From positions 1 through 64,000 of the forward strand of contig NZ_AVQK01000010.1 of NCBI RefSeq assembly GCF_001401755.1: a stretch of DNA of 64,000 nt. The letters are read 5' to 3'. Each line of letters begins with the position of its first letter. Position 1 is the first letter of the stretch. This DNA is from Aquimarina longa SW024. GTDB taxonomy: Bacteria > Bacteroidota > Bacteroidia > Flavobacteriales > Flavobacteriaceae. The position numbers and the translations under genes are program-made. This document shows, piece by piece, positions 22,001 to 30,024 of this stretch. The notes under the pieces are model-generated. The model was not told the DNA's origin. It saw nothing but the letters and a program-made list of their open reading frames with translations, and ran no database searches.

Positions 22001-25000
22001 ATCCTTTTAAAGAAGGAGAAAGGATATATAAGACAGGAGATTTAGCACGCTGGCTACCAGATGGTAATTTAGAGTTTATAGGCAGAAAAGATGATCAAGT
22101 TAAAATTAGAGGATACCGAATTGAGTTAGGAGAGATCGAGAATGTATTGTCATCTTTATCTGGGGTTATTCACTGTTGTGTATTGGCCAAAGAAGATGGT
22201 ATTGGTACAAAACGTTTGGTAGGTTATGTGGTATTAGAAGGAGCATTAGATAAAGAAGAGTTACAAGAACAACTAAAGGTAAGCTTACCGGAGTATATGG
22301 TTCCTATGATTTGGGTTTCATTAGATAGAATGCCATTAACGGGTAATGGTAAGTTAGATAAGAAGGCATTACCAGACCCAGATAGTTCAGAATTATCTAC
22401 ACAGGAGTATGTAGCCCCTCGTAATGATACAGAAGAGCAACTAGTTGTTATTTGGCAAGAATTATTAGGAGTAGAGCGTGTAGGAATAGAGGACAATTTC
22501 TTTGAGTTAGGGGGTCATAGTTTGTTGGCTACGCGTTTGGTTTCTATGATTCGTAAGGAATTACATATAGAGATCTCTATTCGAGAAGTATTTGTGCATA
22601 CTACAATCTCTAGATTAGCAGAGCATGTATTGACTCAATCTAAGGGAGTTTTACTACCAAGTATTGAAGTCATGGATCGTCCAGTTCGTATTCCCTTATC
22701 CTTTAGTCAGGAGCGGTTATGGTTTTTGGATCAGTTGCAGGGTAGTACAGAATATCACATTCCTATTGTTCTTCGTTTAGAAGGGAGTTTGGATATCTTA
22801 ATATTAGAGCAGACGTTACAAGAAATTGTTTCCCGTCATGAAGTTTTACGGAGTTTACTTTTTTCAGAAGAAGGTATAGGGTATCAAGAAATTATAGGAG
22901 CTGAGGATTGGTCATTGGATAGAGAAGAAGTATCGTCCGAAATGGTATTAAAGAATAATTTGGAGGACTATTTGATTCGTCCTTTTGATTTGTCAAAGGA
23001 GTATAAGTTACGATCATGTTTATATGCTTTAGGAGGTGATCAGTATGTATTAGCTTGTGTTTTTCATCATATTGCTAGTGATGGTTGGTCAGAGGGCATA
23101 TTAGTTGATGAGTTTATGGAATTGTACAGTGTTTTACAATCAGGTCGTTCAGCTGATTTACCAGAATTACATTTACAATATTCAGATTATGCGATCTGGC
23201 AGCGTAAGTATTTAGAAGGCGCTGTTTTAGAGGATCAGTTATCGTATTGGGAAGACAAGTTAAAGGGAGTAAGTACCTTATCATTACCAACAGATTATGT
23301 TCGACCTTCTATACAGAGTAATGCAGGAGCAAATATTTCTTTTGAATTGGGTCAGGAACTAAGTAGCTCATTAAGGAATTTATGTAAAGAAGAAGGAGTA
23401 ACGATGTTTATGTTATTATTATCGGCTTTTAAGGTTTTATTATCTCGATATAGTGGACAGGAAGATATTTGTGTAGGTACTCCTATTGCCAATCGTACGC
23501 AATCGGAGTTAGAGGGTATGATCGGATTCTTTGTCAACACGTTGGCACTTCGCAGTGATTTAAGTGGAGATCCAAGTTTTCAGGATGTTTTGAGGAGTGT
23601 AAAACAGACGACCTTAGAGGGCTATGATCATCAGTTAGTTCCATTTGAGAAGGTTGTGGATCGAGTGGTTACTACCCGAGATATGAGTATGAGTCCATTG
23701 TTTCAGGTACTTTTTGATTTTCAAAAAACAGAAGAAAGCTCAGGAGAAGATAGATTAGGTTTAGAAGGGATTGCTATTTCAGATTATGAGTTTGATGTTG
23801 TTACAACTCAGTTTGATTTGATATTAAGTGTATCTGAAGGAGATCATGATATTTCATTAAGCATAAACTATAGTACAGCTTTATTTAATAAAGATACGAT
23901 TGATCGAATACAAGCACATTATCAGATATTATTGAAAAGTATTTCTAGAGACATTACTCAATCTATAGGTAGTTTGTCGATGCTTAGTGTTGAAGAAGAA
24001 TCTCAATTATTAGATGTTTTCAATAACACCAATGTTTCTTATCCTATAGATAAGACAGTAGTAGATTTATTTGAGGAACAGGTGAGACGTACACCAGATG
24101 CTATCGCAATAGTTTATGAGGGCAAAGAATTAAGTTATCAGGAGTTAGATAAGCGTTCGAATCAGTTAGGGCATTATTTATTGTATAGTTGCAATATCAA
24201 TAGAGGAGATTTGATCGGAGTAGTTTTAGACCGTAGTGACAGATTAATTATTTCATTTTTGGCCATATTGAAAATAGGTGCAGCTTATATTCCTATTGAT
24301 CCTAATTTTCCAGAAGAAAGAAAAGAGTATATAAAAAAAGATAGCAATTGTAGTATCGTCATAGATGCTTTATTAATGGATTCGTTCAAGGAGCATAGTT
24401 CTGAGGATATTGATGATTTATCTATGCTGACGATAAAACCTGATGACTTGGCATATGTTATTTATACCTCAGGAAGTACAGGGAAACCTAAAGGAGTTAT
24501 GGTTGAACATAAGAATCTAATTCATTTGTGTTTTTGGCATCAAAAAGAATATTCTGTCACTTCAAGAAGTAGAGGTACTTTGTTTTCTGGAATCGGTTTT
24601 GATGCTAGTGTTTGGGAGATTTATCCATATTTACTTTTTGGAGCTACTTTATATCCTATTTCTGAAAAATTTGGTTATGATTTGGATCAACTCTCAGCGT
24701 TTTTGATTGAGCATACTATTACACATACTTATATCCCTACATTATTGTGTGAGAGTTTTATAGATCAAGAAATATCTTTACCTAATAGTATTGTTCTAAC
24801 AGGAGGGGATACATTACATGTAAATAAGTCAAGTGATATTACTATTTATAATAATTATGGACCGACAGAAACTACCGTAGTTGCTACTAATTATAAAATA
24901 TCAAATACTCCAATGATTAAGGTTCCTATCGGTAAACCTATTGATAACACTCAGATTTACATAGTAAATGAGCACCACCAACTTTTACCGATAAATGTTT

Positions 25001-28000
25001 TTGGAGAGCTATGCATTGGAGGATCGGGGGTCTCCAGAGGTTATTTGAACCAAGAAGCATTAACTAAAGAGAAATTTGTACCCAATCCTTTTAAAGAAGG
25101 AGAAAGGATATATAAGACAGGAGATTTAGCACGTTGGCTACCAGATGGTAATTTAGAGTTTATGGGTAGGAAAGATGATCAAGTTAAGATCCGTGGCTAT
25201 CGAATTGAGTTGGGAGAGATAGAACATGTATTGTCTTTGTTGTCAGGAGTTGTGCACTGTTGTGTATTGGCTAAAGAAGATGGTATTGGTACGAATCGTT
25301 TGATAGGTTATGTGGTATTGGATGGAATATTAGATAAAGAAGAGTTACAAGAACAATTAAAGTTAAGTTTACCGGAGTATATGATCCCTATGATCTGGGT
25401 TTCATTAGATACAATGCCACTAACCAGTAATGGTAAATTGGATAAGAAGGCATTGCCGACTCCGGATAGTTCAGAGTTATCCACAAGAGAATATGTAGCA
25501 CCTCGTAATGAGACAGAAGAACAGTTAGCAGGTATTTGGCAAGGTTTATTAGGAGTTGATAAGGTTGGCATACAGGATGATTTTTTTGAATTAGGAGGAC
25601 ATAGTTTATTGGCTACGCGTTTAGTTTCTATGATTCGTAAGGAATTACATATAGAGGTCTCTATTCGAGAAATATTTGAATATACAACGATCTCTGCATT
25701 AGGGAAGCATTTATCCATTCAATCCGAAGGAGTATTATTGCCAAGTATTGTAGTAGCGGATCGCTCCGCTCGTATTCCCTTATCCTTTAGTCAAGAACGT
25801 TTATGGTTTTTGGATCAGTTGCAAGGCAGTACCGAGTATCATATTCCTATTGTTCTTCGATTAGAAGGAACTTTGGATATCTCAATATTAGAACAGACGT
25901 TACAAGAAATTGTTTCCCGTCATGAGATTTTACGTAGTTTACTTCTTTCAGAAGAAGGTACAGGGTATCAAGAAATTATAGGAGCTGAGGATTGGTCATT
26001 GGACAGAGAAGAAATACCAGATGAAATAGTATTAGAAAGCAATTTAGAAAGCTATCTGATGCATCCTTTTGATTTGTCAAAGGAGTATAAGTTACGAGCA
26101 TGTTTATATGTTTTAGGAGATGAACACTATGTATTAGCCTGTGTTTTTCATCATATTGCCAGTGACGGTTGGTCTGGAGGGATATTAGTTGATGAATTTA
26201 TGGAGTTGTACAACGCTTTACAATCAGGTCGTTCAGCAGCGCTAACAGAGTTGCGTTTACAGTATGCAGATTATGCGATCTGGCAACGGAAATATTTAGA
26301 AGGTGCTGTTTTAGAAGATCAGTTATCGTATTGGGAAGACAAGTTAAAGGGAGTAAGTACCTTATCATTACCGACAGATTATGTACGACCTTCTGTACAG
26401 AGCAATGCGGGAGCCAATATTTCTTTTGAACTGGATCAAGAGCTAAGTAGCTCATTAGGAATTTTATGCCAAGAAGAAGGGGTTACCTTGTTTATGTTAT
26501 TATTATCTGCCTTTAAGGTTTTATTGTCTCGATATAGTGGACAGGATGATATTTGTGTAGGGACTCCTATTGCCAATCGTACGCAATCGGAGTTAGAGGG
26601 GATGATAGGGTTTTTTGCAAACACGTTGGCACTTCGCAGTGATTTAAGTGGAAACCCAAGTTTCCAAGATGTTTTAAGAAGAGTAAAGCAGACGACCTTA
26701 GAGGGCTATGACCATCAATTGGTCCCATTTGAGAAGGTTGTGGACCGAGTAGTTACTACCCGAGATATGAGTATGAGTCCATTGTTTCAGGTGCTTTTTG
26801 ATTTTCAAAATGAGGTTAAAAATTCAGGAGAAGAAGAGGCTTTAGAAGGGATTACAATTTCTGATTATGAGTTCGATACGATTACAGCTCAATTTGATTT
26901 GATATTGAGCGTATCTAAAAATTATAAAGGTATTTCATTAGGAATAAATTATAGTACCGCTTTATTTGAAAAAGCAACTATGGATCGAATGTTGTTACAT
27001 TATAAAGAATTGTTGGTTAGTATTACAAGTGATATCACTCAATCTATAGGTAATTTATCAATACTTAGTGCTCAAGAAGAGCATCAATTATTAGATGTTT
27101 TTAACGATACAACTGTTAGCTATCCAAAAGATAAAACGATAGTAGATTTGTTTGAGGAACAAGTCAAACATACTCCAGAAGCGACAGCTATAGTTTTTGA
27201 TGGGAAAATCATGACTTATAAAGAACTAGATGATAAATCAAATCAATTGGTTCATTATTTGAAATCTGTAGGTGTGGTTAGAGATTCTCGAATAGCTATT
27301 TTATTTAATAGAAGTTTTGATATGATTATCGGGATGTTAGGTGTTCTGAAATCAGGATGTACTTATATTCCCTTAGATCCTTCATTACCATCTAATCGAT
27401 TATCGTATATACTAGAAGACTCAAGTGTAAATTTTCTTCTTCATAGCGAAGAATCTTTGTTATCGAGTTTATCCGTTTCAGAATTTATCTTTTTCTTAGA
27501 TATCACAGAATCTAGTACTTATGAATCTTCTTTTATTTCACATGAAATAGAACCTACTTCACTTGCGTATATTATGTATACTTCAGGAACAACAGGTAAT
27601 CCTAAAGGAGTGATGATTACCCATAGAAACATTGTTAGTTTATGTAAAAGCTGTGATTATATACCTTTAGGCTTAGATACGATCTGGTTATCAACGGGAT
27701 CTATTTCTTTTGATGCTACAACCTTAGAGTTTTGGGGTACTTTATTGAATGGAGGTCAACTGATATTAGCAGATACAAGTACTTTATTAGATATCAAAAG
27801 CTTAAAGAAAATTATAATAAAACAAGAAGTTACTACTATGTGGATGACAGCTTCTTGGTTTCACCAGATAGTGGAAGATGATGTGTCGATTTTTGAACCT
27901 CTTACTTATTTGCTTGTAGGTGGTGATGTAGTACTGTCTACGTATACAAATAAATTGAAAACACTTTATCCGGATCTTCATATCATCAATGGTTATGGCC

Positions 28001-29712
28001 CTACAGAAAATACTACATTTTCGACAACTTATAATATTGATGAAGTAACATATACGAACCTTCCTATAGGGAAACCTATTAAAAATAGGAAAGTATATAT
28101 CACAGACTCTAAACTGAATTTACTACCTATTGGAGTAGTTGGTGAGTTAAGTGTTGGTGGATCGGGAGTTGCCGTAGGTTACTTAAACCAAGAAACGTTA
28201 ACAAAGGAAAAGTTTATATCTAATCCATTTATAGAAGGCGAACGAATTTATAAGACAGGTGATTTAGCTAGGTGGTTACCAGATGGTAATTTAGAATTTG
28301 TAGGAAGGAAAGATGACCAAGTTAAGATTCGTGGATATCGCATTGAGTTAGGAGAGATAGAGAGTGTTTTGTCTTCATTATTAGGTGTTGTCCAATGTTG
28401 TGTATTGGTAAAAGAAGATGGTATTGGTACTAAACGTTTGGTAGGTTATGTAGTCTTGGAGAGTACGTTAGATAAAGAAGATATACAAGAACAATTAAAG
28501 CTAAGCTTACCAGAATATATGATTCCTATGATTTGGGTATCTTTAGAAGCATTGCCATTAACTAGTAATGGTAAGTTAGATAAAGAGGCATTACCAGATC
28601 CAGAGAGCTCACAATTGTCTACACAAGAATATGTAGCTCCACGTAATGAGACAGAAGAAAAATTAGTAGAAATCTGGCAAGGTTTATTAGGAGTAGAGCG
28701 TATAGGGATAGAAGATGATTTCTTTGAGTTAGGAGGGCATAGTTTATTGGTAGTAAAGTTAGTCGCTCGCATCAACGAAGTATTTATTACTGATATAAGT
28801 ATTAATATTGCATTTGAATATGCAACGATCTCTGAGTTTGTTAAGAATATGCATTCTACAGATCGATTTAAGGATAGTCTTATGATTCCTTTGCAAGAAA
28901 CAGGAAACCTAAAAACTATATACTTAGCTCCACCCGGAAGTGGAACAATTAACTGCTATATTGAATTAGCTAAATTATTAGGAAAGGATGAATCTATCTA
29001 TGCATTCCAATGCCCAGGATTATACGGAAAATCTCCAGTTTCAGCATCTATTGAAGAAATGGCTTCTGAATTTATTACAGAAATGCAAAAAGTAGACCCG
29101 TATGGACCTTATCGACTTGGAGGATATTCATTTGGAGCGATCATAGCTTATGAAATGGCATTGCAATTACGAAATAAAGGATTTCTTGTAGAAGAACTAT
29201 TAATTTTCGATGGAGAGGTTTCCTTTGGAGATAATAGTACAATAGATAGAGACAAAGTGTTTCGAGAATTTTTACAAGAACAAACAGAAATATTTGGTGA
29301 AGAATTTGATTGGTCTGATTTAACTCTTGAAAATAAATCGAAGGAAGAACAACTTGAAGCAGTGAGTAAATTATTAAGAGATTCAGAATTTAAAATAAGT
29401 GAAGAAGAATTAAAAGGACGCTTAGAAGTTAATTTTAGTAATGAAAATTATTCTTATTTAGACAAGTTTGAAGAAAAATTGGATGCCAAAGTCATTTTGT
29501 TTAAAACAGTATATACTCAAATTGAGAAGGATGGAGAAATAGTTGTTGTTAAAAATGATATTAACGAATATGACTATGGGTGGAATCGATTTACTAACAA
29601 AGAAGTAATAGTTCATTCAATAGCTGCGACTCATATGACAATTTTGGATAAAGAACATGTAGAACAAATTTTTGAGTGCCTACAACAACAAGAAAACTTT
29701 ACATATGAATGA
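13036..29712 (+). CDS. Nonribosomal peptide synthetase, five modules with dual E/C domain and thioesterase
   Basis: 5558 residues. Residues 1-55 resemble a TubC N-terminal docking domain, matching the acidic C-tail of the upstream synthetase. Order: C ~13270-14550, A ~14575-16040, T (Ser 1051); dual E/C ~16375-17740, A ~17758-19215, T (Ser 2108); C ~19525-20815, A ~20840-22350, T (Ser 3162); C ~22685-23975, A ~24000-25450, T (Ser 4190); C ~25765-27075, A ~27090-28590, T (Ser 5236); thioesterase ~28880-29700 with GYSFG (Ser5365) and a late His in ATHMTIL. Codes: DAWTVAAICK (Phe), DASTHGGVCK (no match known to me), DIWQLTADDK (no match known to me), DAWYLGNVVK (Leu-like), DALWLGGTFK (Val). The second condensation-type domain has HH-L-N6-GD and HHLIMDH, hallmarks of dual epimerisation/condensation, so Phe should enter as D-Phe. 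The TE makes this the last synthetase; whether it cyclises or hydrolyses cannot be told. Confidence 0.96.
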   Translation: MNVEILNILKEAHNKKVKIGANEGKLTIKSIDPIDSDLLQKIKENKVQIIKYIEKRQVKNRKNVLTKVSSYNRDAIHKIPLSFNQERLWFLDQLQGSTEYHIPTVLRLEGSLDISILGQTLQKIVSRHEVLRSLLLSEGGIGYQQVISAEAWSLDREVVSDELLLRNSLQNYLMHPFDLSKDYKLRACLYVLGNDQYVLACVFHHIASDGWSEGILVHEFMELYSSLQSGKDANLPELSLQYSDYAIWQRKYLEGAVLENQLSYWEEKLKGVSTLSLPTDYTRPSVQSNAGANTFFELDKELSNSLEALCQEEGVTLFMLLLSAFKVLLSRYSGQDDICVGTPIANRTQSELEGMIGFFVNTLALRSDLSGEPSFKDVLARVKQTTLEGYDHQLAPFEKVVDRVITTRDMSITPLFQVMFVLQNASYVSEGNEISLEGVTLSGYEFDTITSKFDLLLNVSEGDNGISLNIGYCTALFDKATINRMLLHYQELLTSIVNDITQPISNLSILTTQEEHQLLNTFNATLVDHPKDKTVVDLFQEQVKRTPKAVAVVYEGKELNYQELDERSNQLANYLLSDTNISTNCLIGVVLDRSDWLIISFLAILKAGAVYVPIDLSYPEGRKEYIKKDSNCDIIIDALLLEAFKQDNSKYRSDLDKVVIKPDDLAYIIYTSGSTGQPKGVMIEHRNIVNTIVSQIAAFSLTNKDSCLQFASISFDASIWEICISLFSGCRLCIIKEEAKSDITSFRNFIENNAITFATLPPAFLHLLSVEDLESVKTLVTAGESIPLELAKTFSQHYNYINAYGPTETSICSTTFQESIENLVSIGKPIDNTQVYIINEKHNLLPIGVIGELCIGGAGVARGYLNREKLTREKFIANPFVEGERIYKTGDLARWLPSGNIEFVGRADDQVKIRGYRIELGEIENALSSLSSIIQCCVLAKEDVIGTKRLVGYVVIEGELNKKEILGQLKLSLPEYMIPQLWVELDTMPLNSNGKLDKKALPDPNNSALSTHEYVAPRNETEEQLVTIWQTLLGVERIGIHDNFFELGGHSLLVVQLISRLQALDFNIRVKDIFAGPTIASISDKLSSISLVYNVPANGITITSEYITPSMVPLVNFSQSDLDKIETMVLGGVSNIQDIYPLSPLQEGIHFHHLMSNPDQGDLYIVPSLLSFSDLEKRTAFIEALQFVVNRHDVLRTCVLSDGLPSAVQVVLREALLSVDGLDLDISKDILPQLELLIASGGHWMDISKAPLLELKSADDPKNECYYLIIYQHHLIMDHVGLEKITEEVMLYLSKEEVNLPAPFLYREFIGHTLHAQSINDGESYFRTLLGTIEEPTYPFNLSNVLGDGTGIEESIVILSKDLSGTLRNICASLSISPAVFFHAAFGLVIARCSNKEHALFGSLFSGRLQGSLGAADSLGLFINTLPVVLEVKGSVREYLEQVKEGLQNLLSYEQTPLSHIHDWSSIPNEMAFFSALLNYRHSSSLSEEDNAIDVDLGITLIGGHERTNYPFNLSVDDFGVDFGLTVLVDGSIGADRILAYMEQSLIQLIEGLRSEEEVSVNSLSILHKEEAHQLLNIFNDTSVDYPKDKTVVDLFQEQVKRTPKAVAVIYEGEELNYQELDKRSNQLAHYLLSNSNIGTSSLIGVTLDRSDWLIISFLAILKIGRAYVPIDPSYPEERKEYIQKDSNCSIIIDGLLLDSFKENSFKYSDNLPEVIIKTTDLAYVIYTSGTTGKPKGVMVEHSSIINLCFNIINTFQINQFTTCSQLISVSFDASVSEIYPSLISGSKLHIVNDEIKKSSTLIDYIKINKINHLTISSDLFGQMIWERLPVLKSVHVGGGVSSYNTLNEWRDVEILVNGYGPTETTVCATMHDFKEGDLNTNIGKPLDNTEVYVLDSSNSLVPIGVIGELCIGGTGVARGYLNQEALTTEKFISNPFKEGERIYKTGDLARWLPDGNLEFVGRKDDQVKIRGYRIELGEIENVLSSLSGVIHCCVLAKEDGIGTKRLVGYVVLEGALDKEELQEQLKVSLPEYMVPMIWVSLDRMPLTGNGKLDKKALPDPDSSELSTQEYVAPRNDTEEQLVVIWQELLGVERVGIEDNFFELGGHSLLATRLVSMIRKELHIEISIREVFVHTTISRLAEHVLAQSKGVLLPSIEVMDRPVRIPLSFSQERLWFLDQLQGSTEYHIPIVLRLEGSLDISILEQTIQEIVSRHEVLRSLLFSEEGIGYQEIIGAEDWSLDREEVSSEMLLKNNLEDYLIRPFDLSKEYKLRSCLYTLGGDQYVLACVFHHIASDGWSEGILVDEFMELYSAIQSGRSAVLTELHLQYTDYAIWQRKYLEGAVLEDQLSYWEDQLKGVSTLSLPTDYVRPSIQSNAGANISFELDQELSSSLSNLCQEEGVTMFMLLLSAFKILLSRYSGQEDICVGTPIANRTQSELEGMIGFFVNTLALRSDLSGDPSFQDVLRSVKQTTLEGYDHQLVPFEKVVDRVVTTRDMSMSPLFQVLFDFQKTEGSSGEDGLGLEGIAISDYEFDIATAQFDLTLSVSEGDHGISLGINYSTALFDQGTIDRMLLHYQVLLRSISKDITQPIGSLSMLSVEEESQLLDVFNNTNVSYPLNKTVVDLFEEQVRRTPDAIAVVYEGKELSYQELDKRSNQLGHYLLEQGVQGDDLIGICLNRSLEMLIGILGILKSGGGYVPIKPDFPLDRISYLVKDIGCTLLLTDSSSAGILESLLDNITIVVLKDSSAVYADYSADSLGISYSPDSLSYVIYTSGSTGKPKGAMIEHCGLLNHLLVMIDELDMNSDSVVAFTAPFTFDISVWQLLSGLLCGGRIAIYSERMILDTYDFQDGLSTYGVTHLQLVPSYVLGLLETGSSKGLEDLHYFLVTGEAATPSLLRSWFSLYPSIPVVNAYGPAEASDDVSLHIMEESPESIVVPIGKPIANMSLYVVDGFDRLCPIGIVGELWVSGVGVGRGYLNQEALTTEKFISNPFKEGERIYKTGDLARWLPDGNLEFIGRKDDQVKIRGYRIELGEIENVLSSLSGVIHCCVLAKEDGIGTKRLVGYVVLEGALDKEELQEQLKVSLPEYMVPMIWVSLDRMPLTGNGKLDKKALPDPDSSELSTQEYVAPRNDTEEQLVVIWQELLGVERVGIEDNFFELGGHSLLATRLVSMIRKELHIEISIREVFVHTTISRLAEHVLTQSKGVLLPSIEVMDRPVRIPLSFSQERLWFLDQLQGSTEYHIPIVLRLEGSLDILILEQTLQEIVSRHEVLRSLLFSEEGIGYQEIIGAEDWSLDREEVSSEMVLKNNLEDYLIRPFDLSKEYKLRSCLYALGGDQYVLACVFHHIASDGWSEGILVDEFMELYSVLQSGRSADLPELHLQYSDYAIWQRKYLEGAVLEDQLSYWEDKLKGVSTLSLPTDYVRPSIQSNAGANISFELGQELSSSLRNLCKEEGVTMFMLLLSAFKVLLSRYSGQEDICVGTPIANRTQSELEGMIGFFVNTLALRSDLSGDPSFQDVLRSVKQTTLEGYDHQLVPFEKVVDRVVTTRDMSMSPLFQVLFDFQKTEESSGEDRLGLEGIAISDYEFDVVTTQFDLILSVSEGDHDISLSINYSTALFNKDTIDRIQAHYQILLKSISRDITQSIGSLSMLSVEEESQLLDVFNNTNVSYPIDKTVVDLFEEQVRRTPDAIAIVYEGKELSYQELDKRSNQLGHYLLYSCNINRGDLIGVVLDRSDRLIISFLAILKIGAAYIPIDPNFPEERKEYIKKDSNCSIVIDALLMDSFKEHSSEDIDDLSMLTIKPDDLAYVIYTSGSTGKPKGVMVEHKNLIHLCFWHQKEYSVTSRSRGTLFSGIGFDASVWEIYPYLLFGATLYPISEKFGYDLDQLSAFLIEHTITHTYIPTLLCESFIDQEISLPNSIVLTGGDTLHVNKSSDITIYNNYGPTETTVVATNYKISNTPMIKVPIGKPIDNTQIYIVNEHHQLLPINVFGELCIGGSGVSRGYLNQEALTKEKFVPNPFKEGERIYKTGDLARWLPDGNLEFMGRKDDQVKIRGYRIELGEIEHVLSLLSGVVHCCVLAKEDGIGTNRLIGYVVLDGILDKEELQEQLKLSLPEYMIPMIWVSLDTMPLTSNGKLDKKALPTPDSSELSTREYVAPRNETEEQLAGIWQGLLGVDKVGIQDDFFELGGHSLLATRLVSMIRKELHIEVSIREIFEYTTISALGKHLSIQSEGVLLPSIVVADRSARIPLSFSQERLWFLDQLQGSTEYHIPIVLRLEGTLDISILEQTLQEIVSRHEILRSLLLSEEGTGYQEIIGAEDWSLDREEIPDEIVLESNLESYLMHPFDLSKEYKLRACLYVLGDEHYVLACVFHHIASDGWSGGILVDEFMELYNALQSGRSAALTELRLQYADYAIWQRKYLEGAVLEDQLSYWEDKLKGVSTLSLPTDYVRPSVQSNAGANISFELDQELSSSLGILCQEEGVTLFMLLLSAFKVLLSRYSGQDDICVGTPIANRTQSELEGMIGFFANTLALRSDLSGNPSFQDVLRRVKQTTLEGYDHQLVPFEKVVDRVVTTRDMSMSPLFQVLFDFQNEVKNSGEEEALEGITISDYEFDTITAQFDLILSVSKNYKGISLGINYSTALFEKATMDRMLLHYKELLVSITSDITQSIGNLSILSAQEEHQLLDVFNDTTVSYPKDKTIVDLFEEQVKHTPEATAIVFDGKIMTYKELDDKSNQLVHYLKSVGVVRDSRIAILFNRSFDMIIGMLGVLKSGCTYIPLDPSLPSNRLSYILEDSSVNFLLHSEESLLSSLSVSEFIFFLDITESSTYESSFISHEIEPTSLAYIMYTSGTTGNPKGVMITHRNIVSLCKSCDYIPLGLDTIWLSTGSISFDATTLEFWGTLLNGGQLILADTSTLLDIKSLKKIIIKQEVTTMWMTASWFHQIVEDDVSIFEPLTYLLVGGDVVLSTYTNKLKTLYPDLHIINGYGPTENTTFSTTYNIDEVTYTNLPIGKPIKNRKVYITDSKLNLLPIGVVGELSVGGSGVAVGYLNQETLTKEKFISNPFIEGERIYKTGDLARWLPDGNLEFVGRKDDQVKIRGYRIELGEIESVLSSLLGVVQCCVLVKEDGIGTKRLVGYVVLESTLDKEDIQEQLKLSLPEYMIPMIWVSLEALPLTSNGKLDKEALPDPESSQLSTQEYVAPRNETEEKLVEIWQGLLGVERIGIEDDFFELGGHSLLVVKLVARINEVFITDISINIAFEYATISEFVKNMHSTDRFKDSLMIPLQETGNLKTIYLAPPGSGTINCYIELAKLLGKDESIYAFQCPGLYGKSPVSASIEEMASEFITEMQKVDPYGPYRLGGYSFGAIIAYEMALQLRNKGFLVEELLIFDGEVSFGDNSTIDRDKVFREFLQEQTEIFGEEFDWSDLTLENKSKEEQLEAVSKLLRDSEFKISEEELKGRLEVNFSNENYSYLDKFEEKLDAKVILFKTVYTQIEKDGEIVVVKNDINEYDYGWNRFTNKEVIVHSIAATHMTILDKEHVEQIFECLQQQENFTYE
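18793..20634 (+). repeat. Long direct repeat, copy 1 (A C-terminus, T, C domain)
   Basis: Nearly identical to 21955-23796, offset 3162 bp, which is 1054 codons or one module. It starts inside the A8 region of one adenylation domain, runs through its T domain and most of the following C domain, and fades near the C-domain end. The substrate-binding halves of the A domains lie outside it and differ. Confidence 0.9.
21955..23796 (+). repeat. Long direct repeat, copy 2
   Basis: Partner of 18793-20634. The third copy-like stretch in the upstream gene (about 1130-1370) shares the long run from 'NRTQSELEG' to 'TTRDMSMSPLFQV' at DNA level, which suggests ongoing homogenisation among C domains, not one single duplication. 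Confidence 0.9.
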
Positions 29713-29741
29713 TTATTCCCCCCTAGGGGGGAATAATCATT
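29708..29741. terminator. 34-nt perfect palindrome at the end of the NRPS operon
   Basis: The arms are AATGATTATTCCCCCC and its exact complement, meeting at TA. As RNA this gives a 15-bp stem with a CTAG loop. It overlaps the NRPS stop codon (29710-29712). There is no T run after it, so it is either an unusual terminator or an mRNA 3'-end stabiliser. Confidence 0.6.
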
Positions 29742-30024
29742 TCGAAAGCATACCTCATGAGCTTGCTCCGAGGTTGTTGATATATAGGCCAACTTTTTCG
29801 AAAAAAAAGTAGATACTTTGCAGTTCTTTTTAGACCATAAATTATAAATACTAGAATAGTTTTTAGGAACAAGTTTAACAGTAGTGTAAATAATGTTACC
29901 TGTGAGATCCGAAGTATTAATAATTTAAATTTTTAATAGTAGTGATCCATTAAGTAATTAGATCTCTTATATAGTATAGAATTGAGTTAACAGTATTAAT
30001 TAAAGTATTAAAAAAAATAAGATT
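29742..30024. other. Gap between NRPS operon and monooxygenase
   Basis: About 280 bases with no ORF that looks real and no clear TAnnTTTG promoter. A weak ACCTC/GAGGT hairpin lies near 29752-29775 and a short run resembling TTTTTCGAAAAA near 29804. I see nothing that says whether the monooxygenase has its own promoter. Confidence 0.4.

Noticed and set aside
18793..23796. Repeats as CRISPR or transposon
   Set aside because: Repeat length and frame equal NRPS module structure; no spacers, leader, cas genes, transposase or terminal repeats.
13748..28775. Many minus-strand ORFs of 60-136 residues inside the NRPS genes
   Set aside because: They repeat wherever the plus-strand domains repeat and have no independent signals.
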